64,000 nucleotides of DNA from Akebia trifoliata (taxonomy: Eukaryota > Streptophyta > Magnoliopsida > Ranunculales > Lardizabalaceae): contig CM030710.1 of NCBI GenBank assembly GCA_017979445.1, positions 15,672,248 through 15,736,247 on the forward strand, given 5' to 3'. The notes under the pieces were generated by a model that was not told the origin of the DNA, did not search any database, and saw nothing but the letters and a program-made list of their open reading frames with translations. Below are positions 21,417 to 31,925 of this stretch, in pieces (the stretch's first letter is position 1; every line of letters begins with the position of its first letter). Position numbers and translations under genes: made by a program.

Positions 21417-23992
21417 TATAAAATCTCGAGTTTTCGATTCGTATCTCGAAGAAAAAATAAATAGTAAAATTTTAAGAAAATTCTAAAAGTGAGACTTAGG
21501 AGTAAAATTTTAGGATGTTTCTAATCATTTTTAATGAAATCTAACCTTATCATTGGATTCAAAATGATCGAAAAACATACTTTAGCCTATAAGCATGCTC
21601 AAATGCGAGTCTGAATAGAAAAGTTGTAAAATCCTCGATTATTGAGTCGGATCAGGTTAAAATAATGACTTTTTGGTAGAACAAGAATTTTTAAAATTCG
21701 ATCATACAATTGGGTTTATTAAAAAAAATTATTGAACATGGACTATTTATTTGTCATTTTTGGAGATCAAGAAGTCGAATTATCATCAAAAATGAAAACG
21801 ACGTCAATTTTAGGGTCCCACTAGGTCAAAAATGTAAATTTTTGTTAGAGACAAAATTTGTAGAAATTGACCACATCATTAGATCTGAAACAAAAAATTA
21901 GACGAAATATAATATTCATTCGTCACTTTTGAAGTTTGGACGGTCAAGTTATTGTCGAACAAAAAAATAAGCAAAATGTTGATTTCATCCTAAGATTTAT
22001 ATAAATAAATATTTTAAATTTTTTTTCAATATTCATCGCTTTAAACCAACCAAAACCAGCCAACGAATTTAGGAAAAAAATTGGTTTTTTTCTGATTTTC
22101 CAACTTAGATTAGTCGTAAACGGCCCGCTTTTGACGACTGACGCAGAAAAAAAAAAGGTTCGCAGCCTCGACATCTACAAAACTCACCTAAGATCTCTTC
22201 GTTTCATCTTCTCTTTCATCTCATGTCTTCAAAAATTAGTTTTATTTATATACGGGGGTATCGAAACTTTGACCTCGAATTTCACCAGTTTCGAAGTCAA
22301 ACCATCCTCAGCCGCAAAAAGTAGAAAAGACGGTGGCGTCGAGATCTTCAAAACTACTGAGTTAGATTCGAAAATCAATCATCTTGAAGTTTGAACCATA
22401 TCGATTTCTGTGCCAATCGCCTCTATTTTTACGCACGTGTTTCAATTTCATCCCTAGAGATTGTAAAGAACTCTCAATTTCTATTAGTAATCGTAGATTG
22501 TGAAAGTTACATTTAGGATTTTATTAAAAATTTGTGAGTGTTTCCAAAAATATAGAATTCTTTTTGTTATTTCAAATTCACGCTAGAACTTGCATGTTTG
22601 ATATGTTTAACTGTATTTTATAACAAAATTTACGTGGGTAGGATATCTCAGCGGGCTATTTCCATCAGTTGGTTCCTGTGCACTGTTCGGACCCCGTTTT
22701 GATCTAAGTTTTGATACTTTTTCAATGTTATTGATAAAAATGAATTTCATAGTTGGAAAAATGATTTCATATTCAATGAATTCAAATTGAGTTGATGAAT
22801 TTCAAAAAGTGGATATTTTGTTTGAAAGAATGAAAATGGTAAAAATCGAAAGAAAAAAAATGAAAAAGGGTATGAAACGGTAAAATGTCAGAGTCACACC
22901 CACCCGAGGGGTGATGTCTACATTTTATATTATTGTGTTCTGTGTAGGTTGGTAAACGGATATCTAGGGATAATGTTACTGGTTGCATGTTCATTTATTT
23001 TCTGCTAACGCGAGGCGTTGTTTACTTTTCCTTTCTGTTATTTATTTTAAGTCGGGTGGCCACACTTGTATAGTAGGAAACTGGATATCCATTCTCAACC
23101 TTGTATTGTTAATTTCTCTTTTGTTTTCAAATGAAAATAACATGTATGTAGCTATTTTGTGATCTGTTAAAGAGTTTGTGAATGCCTGAAGGGATAGTAC
23201 GTCATATCATCCAGAGTGATGTACTATCTTGGGATGTACGGTAGGGACCATCAAGCTCATATGTGGTATGGACGCTTATGAGAGTGGAGTCACAACTGGA
23301 ATTCGGATTTATTCCTCTCTATCTTTATCAATGAACTTGTAATGTAAAAGTGGTTATATACGAATGGTTTGTATATTTAGTAATCACATGCACGCCTGAT
23401 AGGCATAAACGAAGATGATTAGTCAGTGATCACTAACAATCTATAGTAGTCGAATGTTCTAACACATCGAAAAGAGACCCATTGCTTACGATCACGTCAA
23501 ATAGCCAGCCTAAACCGGATAAATAGTCCTACAAGTGTGGTAAACAGCGACCAGCCACAAAATCAGGAACTAATACTTTATTATGAAACACCATATTCAG
23601 ACTGAGAGCGATCCAGTCGTAAATCCCAACTCTCTAATTCTACTATTCCACCATTGTGTATTATGTATCTATTGCCTTATTTTGATATATATAATGAAAT
23701 GCAGTTTAATGTTTCCATTTGATCAATTAGATTTGTATAAAAAGAAAATGTTATAGTGAGTACTACTGATCAATGTAATATGAGTTTTTAAAATGTTTAG
23801 TTGCTCATCCCTGACTATATGTACCAGTTAATCGTAGTTTCTTCTGTAAAATTTTGCATATTTTAAAATGATTTAGTATGTTTATTCGTTTATGTTATGA
23901 GAGGTTATTGGCAAAAAAATTTTGCTTCCCTACTGGATAACCATTGTTACTCACCATTTCCTTATCCATTTTTTAAGTTTCAGATTCAGAGC
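21417..23992 (+). repeat. LTR-A: chromovirus-type solo LTR, first part
   Basis: It is the reverse-complement counterpart of the Chromo-B LTRs. It starts TATAAAATCTCGAG, where the family has TGTAAAAT, so the terminal TG is mutated. With the second part (39426-39836, ending GGGGCGCCACA) it is about 2.99 kb. Flanks TATTC (21412-21416) and TATGC (39837-39841) agree at four of five bases, as a target-site duplication should. No internal region accompanies it, hence solo. It is interrupted by Ogre-A. Confidence 0.82.
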
Positions 23993-25584
23993 TGTAGCAC
24001 CCCATTTTTGCACTCGCACGATTAATCAACTCGTCAACCCGATCGCAACGGTTCCCAATGATGGATGTTAATTCTAATACTTTGTTTTGTTATCAGATAT
24101 GTTTCAGGAATCCGGATGAGGTATCTCGAACTAACAAAACTTAGAAACCATGCTACGCTAGGAAAATACGACCCTAGAAACATAGAAATCATCATCTTGC
24201 AGACCAAAAAGAAGTTTCACGATAAAAATGACTAAAAATGACCAAATTATCAAAATACCCCTAACATCAAAACAATCCTAGAGCCTACGTTACTATTAGG
24301 AAAACTCATTCAAACACATAAAATAACAAATCGAAACCAAATAAACCACTTCGCCAATTTTCACAAAATTTGAAAAAATTATAAAAAATACCCCTCATAA
24401 AATTCACGACCATTCACACAAAAAATTTTATAAATGACAAAAACCAACATTCCCATTGAAGTCCTTATGAAAAATTGATTCCAAAACATCCTGAAACATT
24501 GAAAAACGACTTAAAACGTAAAAAATCCTCTCCGAGGGCAAAACGGTAATTTTACAACTTTAATAATTAAAATTTTCAAAATTAATAAATAAATCATTAA
24601 ATAATGTAAAGTGAAACATTAAAGTCAATCAAGTAAGACTAAAGTCAATCTTAAAGTCAATCAAGTAAAGCTAAAGTCAAGATATTAAAAGCCAACCAAG
24701 AAAGACTAAAGTCAAAGTATTAAAGTCAATCTCATAAGACTAAGGTCCAAACCCTAAATCAAAACCCTAATCTAAACTAATCAAGTCAATCTCATAAGAC
24801 TAAGGTCAAAATCCTAAATCAAAACCCTAATCTAAAATAATCAAGTCAATCTCATAAGACTAAAGTCAAAACCCTAAATTAAAACCTTAAAGACTAAATC
24901 AATCTCATAAGACTAAAGTCAAAACCCTAATTGAAACCCTAAAAGAAATCCTAATCAAACCCTAATGCTTCTAAAAAATTTATAAATAGGAGCCTCCACA
25001 CCCTATTTTCATATCAAAGAAAAACCCTAGGAAAAGTAGGTGAAGAAGCCTCCACAACCTCTCCAAAACCCTAATTTTGGAGTCCCAACTCCTTACCTAA
25101 CACCCTACTTCGATTTCAGCCTGAAAAACACCTAGGAATCTCTCAAAAATACTCCAAAAATTTACAACAAATTCGAAGCACCCAGATCCAAGAAGGAGAT
25201 ACCTTACCTCGGAGATCAGAAATCAGATCCGGAGATAGAACGAAGTAAGGAATACGGTACAAGGAGCCGTTTTCACCAGATCTAAGGGAATAGCACTTTT
25301 GCAGATCGAAGGTAAGATTTTTCATTATTTTTTAATCTAGGTTTGCCATTAGTGATGTAGTTTTATTTGGAATAAGTAGAGACCGGGATTGGCCGGGCGG
25401 GGTTGGTGCCTAACACCTTCCAACCCCGTAACATGATCATCGGATTCAGATTTTCTGTAGTAGATTAGTTTATTATCCGTTTTAGAGTCAGTTTGATTCC
25501 TAGACCATAATAACTAGGTGGCGACTCCCAAACCTCAAGGGTCAAAAGCGGATCCACGCACCCCGCGGATCGAGGGCGCTTTCA
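23993..25584 (+). repeat. Ogre-A 5' LTR (1592 bp)
   Basis: It runs TGTAGCACCCC to GGGCGCTTTCA and pairs with 37784-39425. It carries imperfect repeats of about 60 bp (CAAGTCAATCTCATAAGACT-type) at about 24600-24930, then a TATA box and a GC-richer end next to the PBS. Confidence 0.93.
24981..24988 (+). promoter_or_regulatory. TATA box of the Ogre-A 5' LTR
   Basis: TATAAATA is followed by GGAGCCTCCACACCC. The same box is at 38820-38827 in the 3' LTR. It is the likely core promoter of the element RNA. Confidence 0.65.
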
Positions 25585-25585
25585 G

Positions 25586-25603
25586 TGGCGATTCCACTGG
25601 GGA
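25586..25603 (+). other. Primer-binding site of Ogre-A
   Basis: TGGCGATTCCACTGGGGA lies one base after the LTR end and has the TGGCG opening expected of a tRNA 3'-end complement. The Ogre-B site agrees at 16 of 18 positions. The primer tRNA is not assigned here. Confidence 0.78.
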
Positions 25604-27544
25604 CATTGAGGATCATTCCTTAATTCTGATTCATAATACAATGAAAGTTAACTCCAGTTGGGGAGGACGTTATTCGAATGAGATTCGGAATCTGCTGTTG
25701 GGGTTTTTGGGACCAAAACTATCGAATGGGATTAAATTGAATTAGGGTGATTTATTTGTTTATTATAGTGGATTATTTATTTCATTAGTAAGCAGATGGG
25801 TTACTCATTTTTTTCCTCCTCAAATCACTATGGTCACACCAATTCATACTTGGAACATATCCCCATTATGATACTGATCAATAATTTCTTTAGTCATGAA
25901 CGTACAAGCTGATGTGGCGGTGGATATTTTTTGTTTTCTTTTCAAATTAGGCTCTTAGGCATTTTAGTAATAATTAGCAAAAGTTTTTATTTTATTTTAA
26001 AAAAAAATTCTTTGAAAATTTAACTAGTTTTTTTTAGAAATAAAATAAAAATAAAACGATGATCACAATTTCTCATCTCGATAATTATCATTTCATTCTC
26101 AATTCAATATCCTTTTGAAATCCCAATTTGTCTAAGTCACCCCAAAATAACCCTTGATGGGAATACATAAAGAAATAATGTTGGATTAAATGTTTGCTTC
26201 TGACATGGATATATGATTGATATGCTTCTTTAATCATGTGATTCTAATGGTGTTGATCTTGATTAAATATTCATATGATTGGGATAATGTTTATTTCAAT
26301 TAAATATTCATGCAACTCAAGTTATAATGATTGGATTGATTGGGCCCATCGGCCCATGTGTTTAAAAAAGGCCCTGGGCACACCCCACCCTATTTTGCAC
26401 ACACCACATGCATGTTTACTGTTTTGCACACTTACACGTCCTATATAGCCAACGTGACACTAGTGCATGGCCCAGTCTCTTCGGATATGCGACGTCATTC
26501 ATGAAAACCACAACTCCAGTCACGTACCTTAGGGTATATCAAACTGGGGAATCAATACCGTCTGATTAGATGATTCTGAGATATATATTGATGCACCCAG
26601 GTTGGAGCAACCTGAGCCTTTGACTTACTGTGAGTCACACAGTCTCATGTCCCGATTGCCAACGTAGTACTAGTATGAGGCCGATCTCCTCGTGGGATGC
26701 CAAACCATTTATGAAAGCTACAACTCTTGACTCATACCCATAGGTATGTAAAAGATAATCTAAGTATATCAATTGCACTTCTTGGTCAAAACCGGTGCCT
26801 AAGCAAGATCTTGCCCCGATGTACCCTACTGTACGAGGGGGATAGACTACGTCTATTCTAGACGAGAGGTATTTAAGTGGGTCTTTGCTCAGCATTGTGC
26901 GCCACCTCTCAACTGGAGATCAAACTGGCTGTTTTTGGCTTCAGAGAAGTGAGTTGAGGTTTTAGATTATCACCTATATGGTATATCAAACCAAGTCACC
27001 ATGTATCGAGAGGTATATAGGTGTGCTTGGGCAAGGGTGGCCAGATAAAAATGCATTGCACATAGTAAGCTTAAAGTCTAGAAACCTTCCCTGTAGGTCA
27101 CAACTCGAACTTATCATGGGTGTTCCCGGGTTGTTCATTGAAAGGAATCTTATGAGACTTTGTGATTAATGTGAATGATGTGGATAATGAGATCAGAGTG
27201 TGTGATTGTCCTCAAGATTCAGAAATTTTGTTTTTTTTTTAAATTAAAATGGGTGCACCGACCTAATAAAAAATCCATTCTTTTACAATAATAACCCAGT
27301 CCATCCCGATCCAACAATCATGGTGGGCCGGGCCATTTAAATTGAAAATGGAAATCAAATTTTCAAAAGAAGACAAATAGTTTATAGAAAGAAAATATTT
27401 TCCAGAAAAGAATGTTTTCCAAGAGAAATGTTCTCTAAAAGAAATGTTTTTCAAGAAAAATATTTTCCAAGAAAAGAACAAGATTTCCTAAACGAAAAAT
27501 ATTGATATTTTACAGGGACCTTTGAAGAGTACTAAAATACATTT
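25604..27544 (+). other. Ogre-A leader (untranslated)
   Basis: This is 1.9 kb without a convincing frame. It contains an imperfect direct duplication at about 26445-26570 and 26645-26755, with shared words CCAACGT, ACTAGT, ATGAAA and ACAACT. From about 26769 to 26950 there is a block homologous to Athila leaders. A stretch near 27365-27490 is built from TTTTCCAAGAAAA-like words. Confidence 0.75.
26769..26950 (+). repeat. Leader block shared with Athila elements
   Basis: It shares CAATTGCACTTCTTGGTC, CAAGATCTTGCCC, GGGGATAGACT..GTCTATTC, GACGAGAGGT and TTGCTCAGCATTGTGCGCC with the reverse complement of 11440-11620 (Athila-2), and more weakly with 2110-2260 (Athila-1). Similarity to Athila-2 is roughly three quarters over about 170 bp by eye. 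Confidence 0.75.
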
Positions 27545-28741
27545 TTGTGTCAAACCAGGATGCTAGTCGCAGGCGATAACCCAATCGATCAGTTAGTCAA
27601 AACAATCATCGTAGGGATGCACCCTGTAGAGAAGATCAATTTTGGGAGATTCATGTTAAGGAGAGCTCTCTATTTCCACGAGTTTGAGATAGACTGGAAC
27701 CTCTTACATGTTATGGCTAAGCGATGGAACCCCCACCTTCATATATTCCACATGTGGTATATGCATTTGTGCCCCACTCACGAGGATTATTGTAGCATCA
27801 TGGGAATATCCACTTCAGGACCTTTAGTCAGGCCCTCATTGAAGATCGAATATTCTGGTGACCTCGTCATAGGACTGAACATTTCCAAGGAAGAAGCCAA
27901 GGCCTTAGTTTATAACGGGATATTGGACTTAGTACCATTATTGGGCCCGTATCGCTCCCGCAGTCACCCTATCAATGTAAAACCTGAAGCCTGGCGAGCT
28001 ACTAGAGATTATCGATTGTGCCTGGGAATCCTAGCCCAATACATGCTGACCTCCAATAGTGATGGCCAAACTATCCCTGAGTCCTTCATAGATATAGCCT
28101 CACAACTTTTAAGGAAAGCCAACCCAGTACCTCTCATCCTAACTGAAACTTTCTCAGGTTTAGATGCCATAAAAAATGGTGAGCGGGAAAGCTTCAAAGG
28201 AAGTCCCTACTTACTTTATATGTGACTTTGTGATCGTCTCAAAATTGTAGATGTTCCCTCAAACCTCGAATATGGATCAGAACACTTTTCCAAGAGAAAC
28301 CTGTTAGTGAGTCACAACTCTGTCAAAGCTTGGAGCAAATTGTTAGACTCTCACCTTGCCTGTCATATCGATTTTAGGTGCCCTTGGTGGATGACTGACC
28401 CCCCCTGTTCTAGGAACCAAAGGATCCTACTATGTCCGTCTTATCGATTTAGAAGAAACATCTTTTTACCATCCTAATCTGATCCCAGAACAGTACGACG
28501 TACCTACATAGTTATCTTTACCTCAGCATAAAGCCTTCTTTCGCCCCGAGACTTTGACTGAAAAGTTAGTACACCTAATTGAGAAAGGTTGGAACAAGCG
28601 CACCTTAGGGTATCCAGATGGACCAGCAGAATTCAAAGAACCAGTTGTTAGAGCCAAGAGGGTCAAGCCTGACAGCAATCCTGATGACCGTCAAGACAAA
28701 GCCAAGCGTCCATGTAAAAATAGTTCAAGTCAAATTTATTA
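27545..28741 (+). pseudogene. Ogre-A ORF1, protein of unknown function resembling the plant mobile domain
   Basis: The first 226 codons (27545-28225) are open. Continuing past a stop (28223-28225, in a context where a Trp codon is plausible) the same frame stays coding-like to about 28398. There a run of seven C marks a frame change. The remainder (to 28741) reads in another frame with one more stop at about 28508. Ogre elements carry such an extra frame before gag and its role is unknown. Residues 50-95 (DWNLLHVMAKRWNPHLHIFH, then LCPTHEDYCSIMGISTSG) fit the pattern of the plant mobile domain (MAIN/MAIL1-like: leucine-rich start, RW.P.TH.FH, then a T..D...LG.P motif). That resemblance is my inference. 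No signal peptide, membrane segment or zinc motif is seen. Confidence 0.7.
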
Positions 28742-28937
28742 AAAGATGTTTTTAATGAGAACATTTATTTGTCAATCATTTTCAATAAAGCTATTTTTTT
28801 TTCAAATAAATATTGATTTCTTCTTTGAATGTTCATTATGTAAATGGATTAATTAATGGATTGGTGCACAAACCTCAATGAAATGATTCCTTAAAATGTT
28901 ATCAAGAGGGTAATAATAAAATTGACTAAATTTACTT
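28742..28937 (+). other. Ogre-A ORF1-gag spacer
   Basis: AT-rich linker holding ATTAATGGATTGGTGCACAA and TTATCAAGAGGGTAA words that are also found, reverse-complemented, in Ogre-B (20200-20400). Confidence 0.7.
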
Positions 28938-31925
28938 TTGATGGGGTCATATAGGATTATCATTACGCCCAAACTCAAGCGTCCACCTCCTAGTTGGAGT
29001 CGTAGGTCCAGTCGGTTAGAACGAGCTACAGTACCAAGTCAGCAAACAGAGATGGCTTTAGAATCTGAACTTACAGAGATCCGTAAGATCTTGGCAGCCT
29101 TTGCTAACGATATCAACAATATAAAAGGCAAAGTAGAAGTGTTAGAACAGACCTCGAAATCAACAGGCAATCCCCTAAATGATCCAAAAGGAAAGAAGGT
29201 AGAAAAGAGACGTCCACGTGAAGTCTTCGAACTCGACGGAGACAAAGAATATGTTGATGAGAACCCAATGTTAGCTAACAGAATGTCTCAGTTAGAACCA
29301 GCTATGAAGAGTATAAAGGGTATCGATGAAATTGCAGTAGGCATTGAAGCTTTGAACCGCATCCCCAGAATCCATTTGCCAGAGAAGTTTGTAATGCCGG
29401 AAATGGATAAGTTTAGTGGTATAGGGTGTGCAAAACCACATCTTAAGGTGTATGTTACCAACATGCGCACTATGGGGCTCAGCGACGAACATATGACGTT
29501 GTTATTTCAGAGAACTTTATCAGGATCAGCACTACGTTGGCTAATGTCTCAAGATCCAGTTACTGTGGGTACATGGGAGAACATGTCAAAGGCTTTTTAA
29601 CATCAGTATAAGTACAGTACCGAGATTGAGACCTCAAGAAGGGATTTAGAGGCAACTAAGCAGAGAAATGGGGAGACATTTACTGATTTCATTGGTCGTT
29701 GGAGGGCCAAGGCTGCCCAAATGTGGGATAGACCTTCGGAGAAGGAACAAGTAGAGATTATCCTAAAAAACCTCTCACAAGGATATGCTTAGCACTTAGT
29801 GGCCCAATATCTCCCTACTTTCGAGTCTTTGTTATAAGCCGGAAGCCAACTTGAGAACGTTTTTGCCTCTGGGATCTTCTCTAACCCTTCGGATAATAAG
29901 CTTAAGAAACCCTATGTTTCTAAACCTAGCACCAACCATGTCTACATAGCCAACACGTCAACTATCCCAGCTCAACCCCCAGTTCGAACTAATAACCAGG
30001 CTCACCCAAGTCAACCTCGAACTCCTCATTAATTTACCAATCTAGGGATGAGTCTCACTGTAGCTTTTCACAAATTGGTGAAAAAAGGGCTTCTTACCCC
30101 TATCCAACCCCGACCTCTACCTAATCCCTTGCCAGCTGAACACAATTCTAACTTGTTCTGCGTGTTCCATCAAAACCATGGCCATCACACGGATCGATGT
30201 ATTACCTTACGCCATGCCATTCAAAACCTGATCGAACAAAAAGGTCACAATCCCTAGCCCACCGAATGTCACCACTAATTCACTACCTACCTATCAACCT
30301 CCACCAACTTTGAACATGGTTCTCACACACCATTACCATTCGACCCTGTCTCTCTTATCCATCCCATCCAAGGCAAACTGCCTAGTTACCCCCTTGCCGA
30401 GATAGCCTTCACTGATGAGGTTTTCACCACAAATTGTGAACCATTTGATTTAACCTCGGATGATACGTATTGTTTATCCCCGCCTCAATACAGTAGTCCT
30501 GTATTCACCAATTACTTGTTGGCTCAGATGAACTTGAAAAGTTCTATATCTTTAACAGATGAAGATCCATACTTGCTGACTAAAGAAGATGAGCCTTACT
30601 CTCTCTCCTGTCATGAAGTTAGACATATGACTCAAGGGGGAAGAATTTTTAAGCCACAAAAACTTTGTGTTGATAATCTGGTAGCCCTGGCAAGAAAAGA
30701 AAGAGAAGATCTTATTACAGAAAATATTGAAGAAGATAACTTCGTGATCAAGCAATTGAAGAAATCAGGAGCCAACATCTCAGTCTGGGATTTACTTATG
30801 GCTTCCACTACCCATAGGGAGGCTATTCTCAAAGCATTAAGTACAGCCCAAGTCTCCCTTGATACTTCTCCAGATCAGCTGGCCAACATAGTAGGGGCGA
30901 CCTATGTGGAGAATATCTTATCCTTCTCAGACTCCGATCTCCCAAAGGAAGGAGCAAACCACACTAAGTCATTGCACATCATAGTTGACTATAATGGGAT
31001 GAGGGTACCTCTGGTATTGATCAATAATGGGAGTGCATTGAATGTTTGCCCTTTGAAGACCGTCATTTGCCTTGGATTTAAAACTGAAGATCTCAAGCCT
31101 ACTAATCAAGGGGTTAGGGCCTATGATAATACCAAAAGGGATGTATTGGGAATTCTGCACCTTCAATTGTCTACGGGCATAGCTGAATTTCTGGCAGAAT
31201 TTCAGGTCATAGACATCCAGTCCTCCTTTAATCTGTTATTAGGAAGACCGTGGCTACACCAAATCAAAGCCATACCTTTCACGCTGCATCAGAAGGTCAA
31301 GTTTATCAACGATGTGCTAGTGATTACTCTCCATGGAGATGCTGAAATTATAGGGATTATAAACAGTACTGAAGCTAAGGATGAGCCGTTGCTTGAAATC
31401 CAGCCAGAACAACAGGGAGTAGAGCTCAATGGATTCGAGTTTGAAAAGATATGTTCAGTCCAATGGGATCAAGCCATGAAAGAATATTTTCCAATGGAAA
31501 ATACTTCTAACTGCAACATGACCAATATGTTCAAGAACATGAGATTTTTCCTTGGTATGGGCTTAGGTCGCAAGCAGCAAGGTATTAAAGAGGCACCAGT
31601 GATTAAAGAAGTCATCGACACATTCGGGCTAGGATATAAGCCTACTAATGAAGATTGGGCCCAATACTGGAAGACAAAGCGGGACAAGGCAATTGCGAAA
31701 AGGCAAAGATGCACCACGGATCCCATCAAAATGAAGTCCTATCGTAAGACCCTTAATGGCTATTTTGTGAAGGAAGGAGAAGATTTTCGTTATTATGGGT
31801 TCCCCGAGCCATTCATTGACCACATTACAGGTACTCGTCTGCCGGGATTTGAGATCTTCTTTTGTATGGATTGGCCTGAAAAGGAAGCAAGCACAGAAGC
31901 TGAAGAGAAGAAAATTGAAGACTAG
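28938..31925 (+). pseudogene. gag: Ogre-A gag-protease, interrupted by in-frame stops
   Basis: Gag forms the particle and the protease cleaves the polyprotein. One frame runs through. It has a charged N-terminus with a likely coiled coil (about residues 35-75), the capsid-like core (IPRIHLPEKFVMPEMDKFSG, then SGSALRWLMSQDP), a knuckle CVFHQNHGHHTDRC at about 30160, and protease around 30960-31270. Stops break it at 29598, about 29790, about 29835, about 30030, 30255 and 30276; near 30255-30330 the true frame may also shift briefly. The protease has LINNGSALN where the family shows an Asp before NGS, so the catalytic Asp is replaced by Asn, and LLLGRPWLH is kept. A G-patch-like stretch (FFLGMGLGRKQQGI) follows near 31545. 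The final open segment (30516-31925) is 469 codons. Confidence 0.85.

Noticed and set aside
22620..22700. Possible tRNA-like segment
   Set aside because: No cloverleaf or A/B box arrangement could be made.
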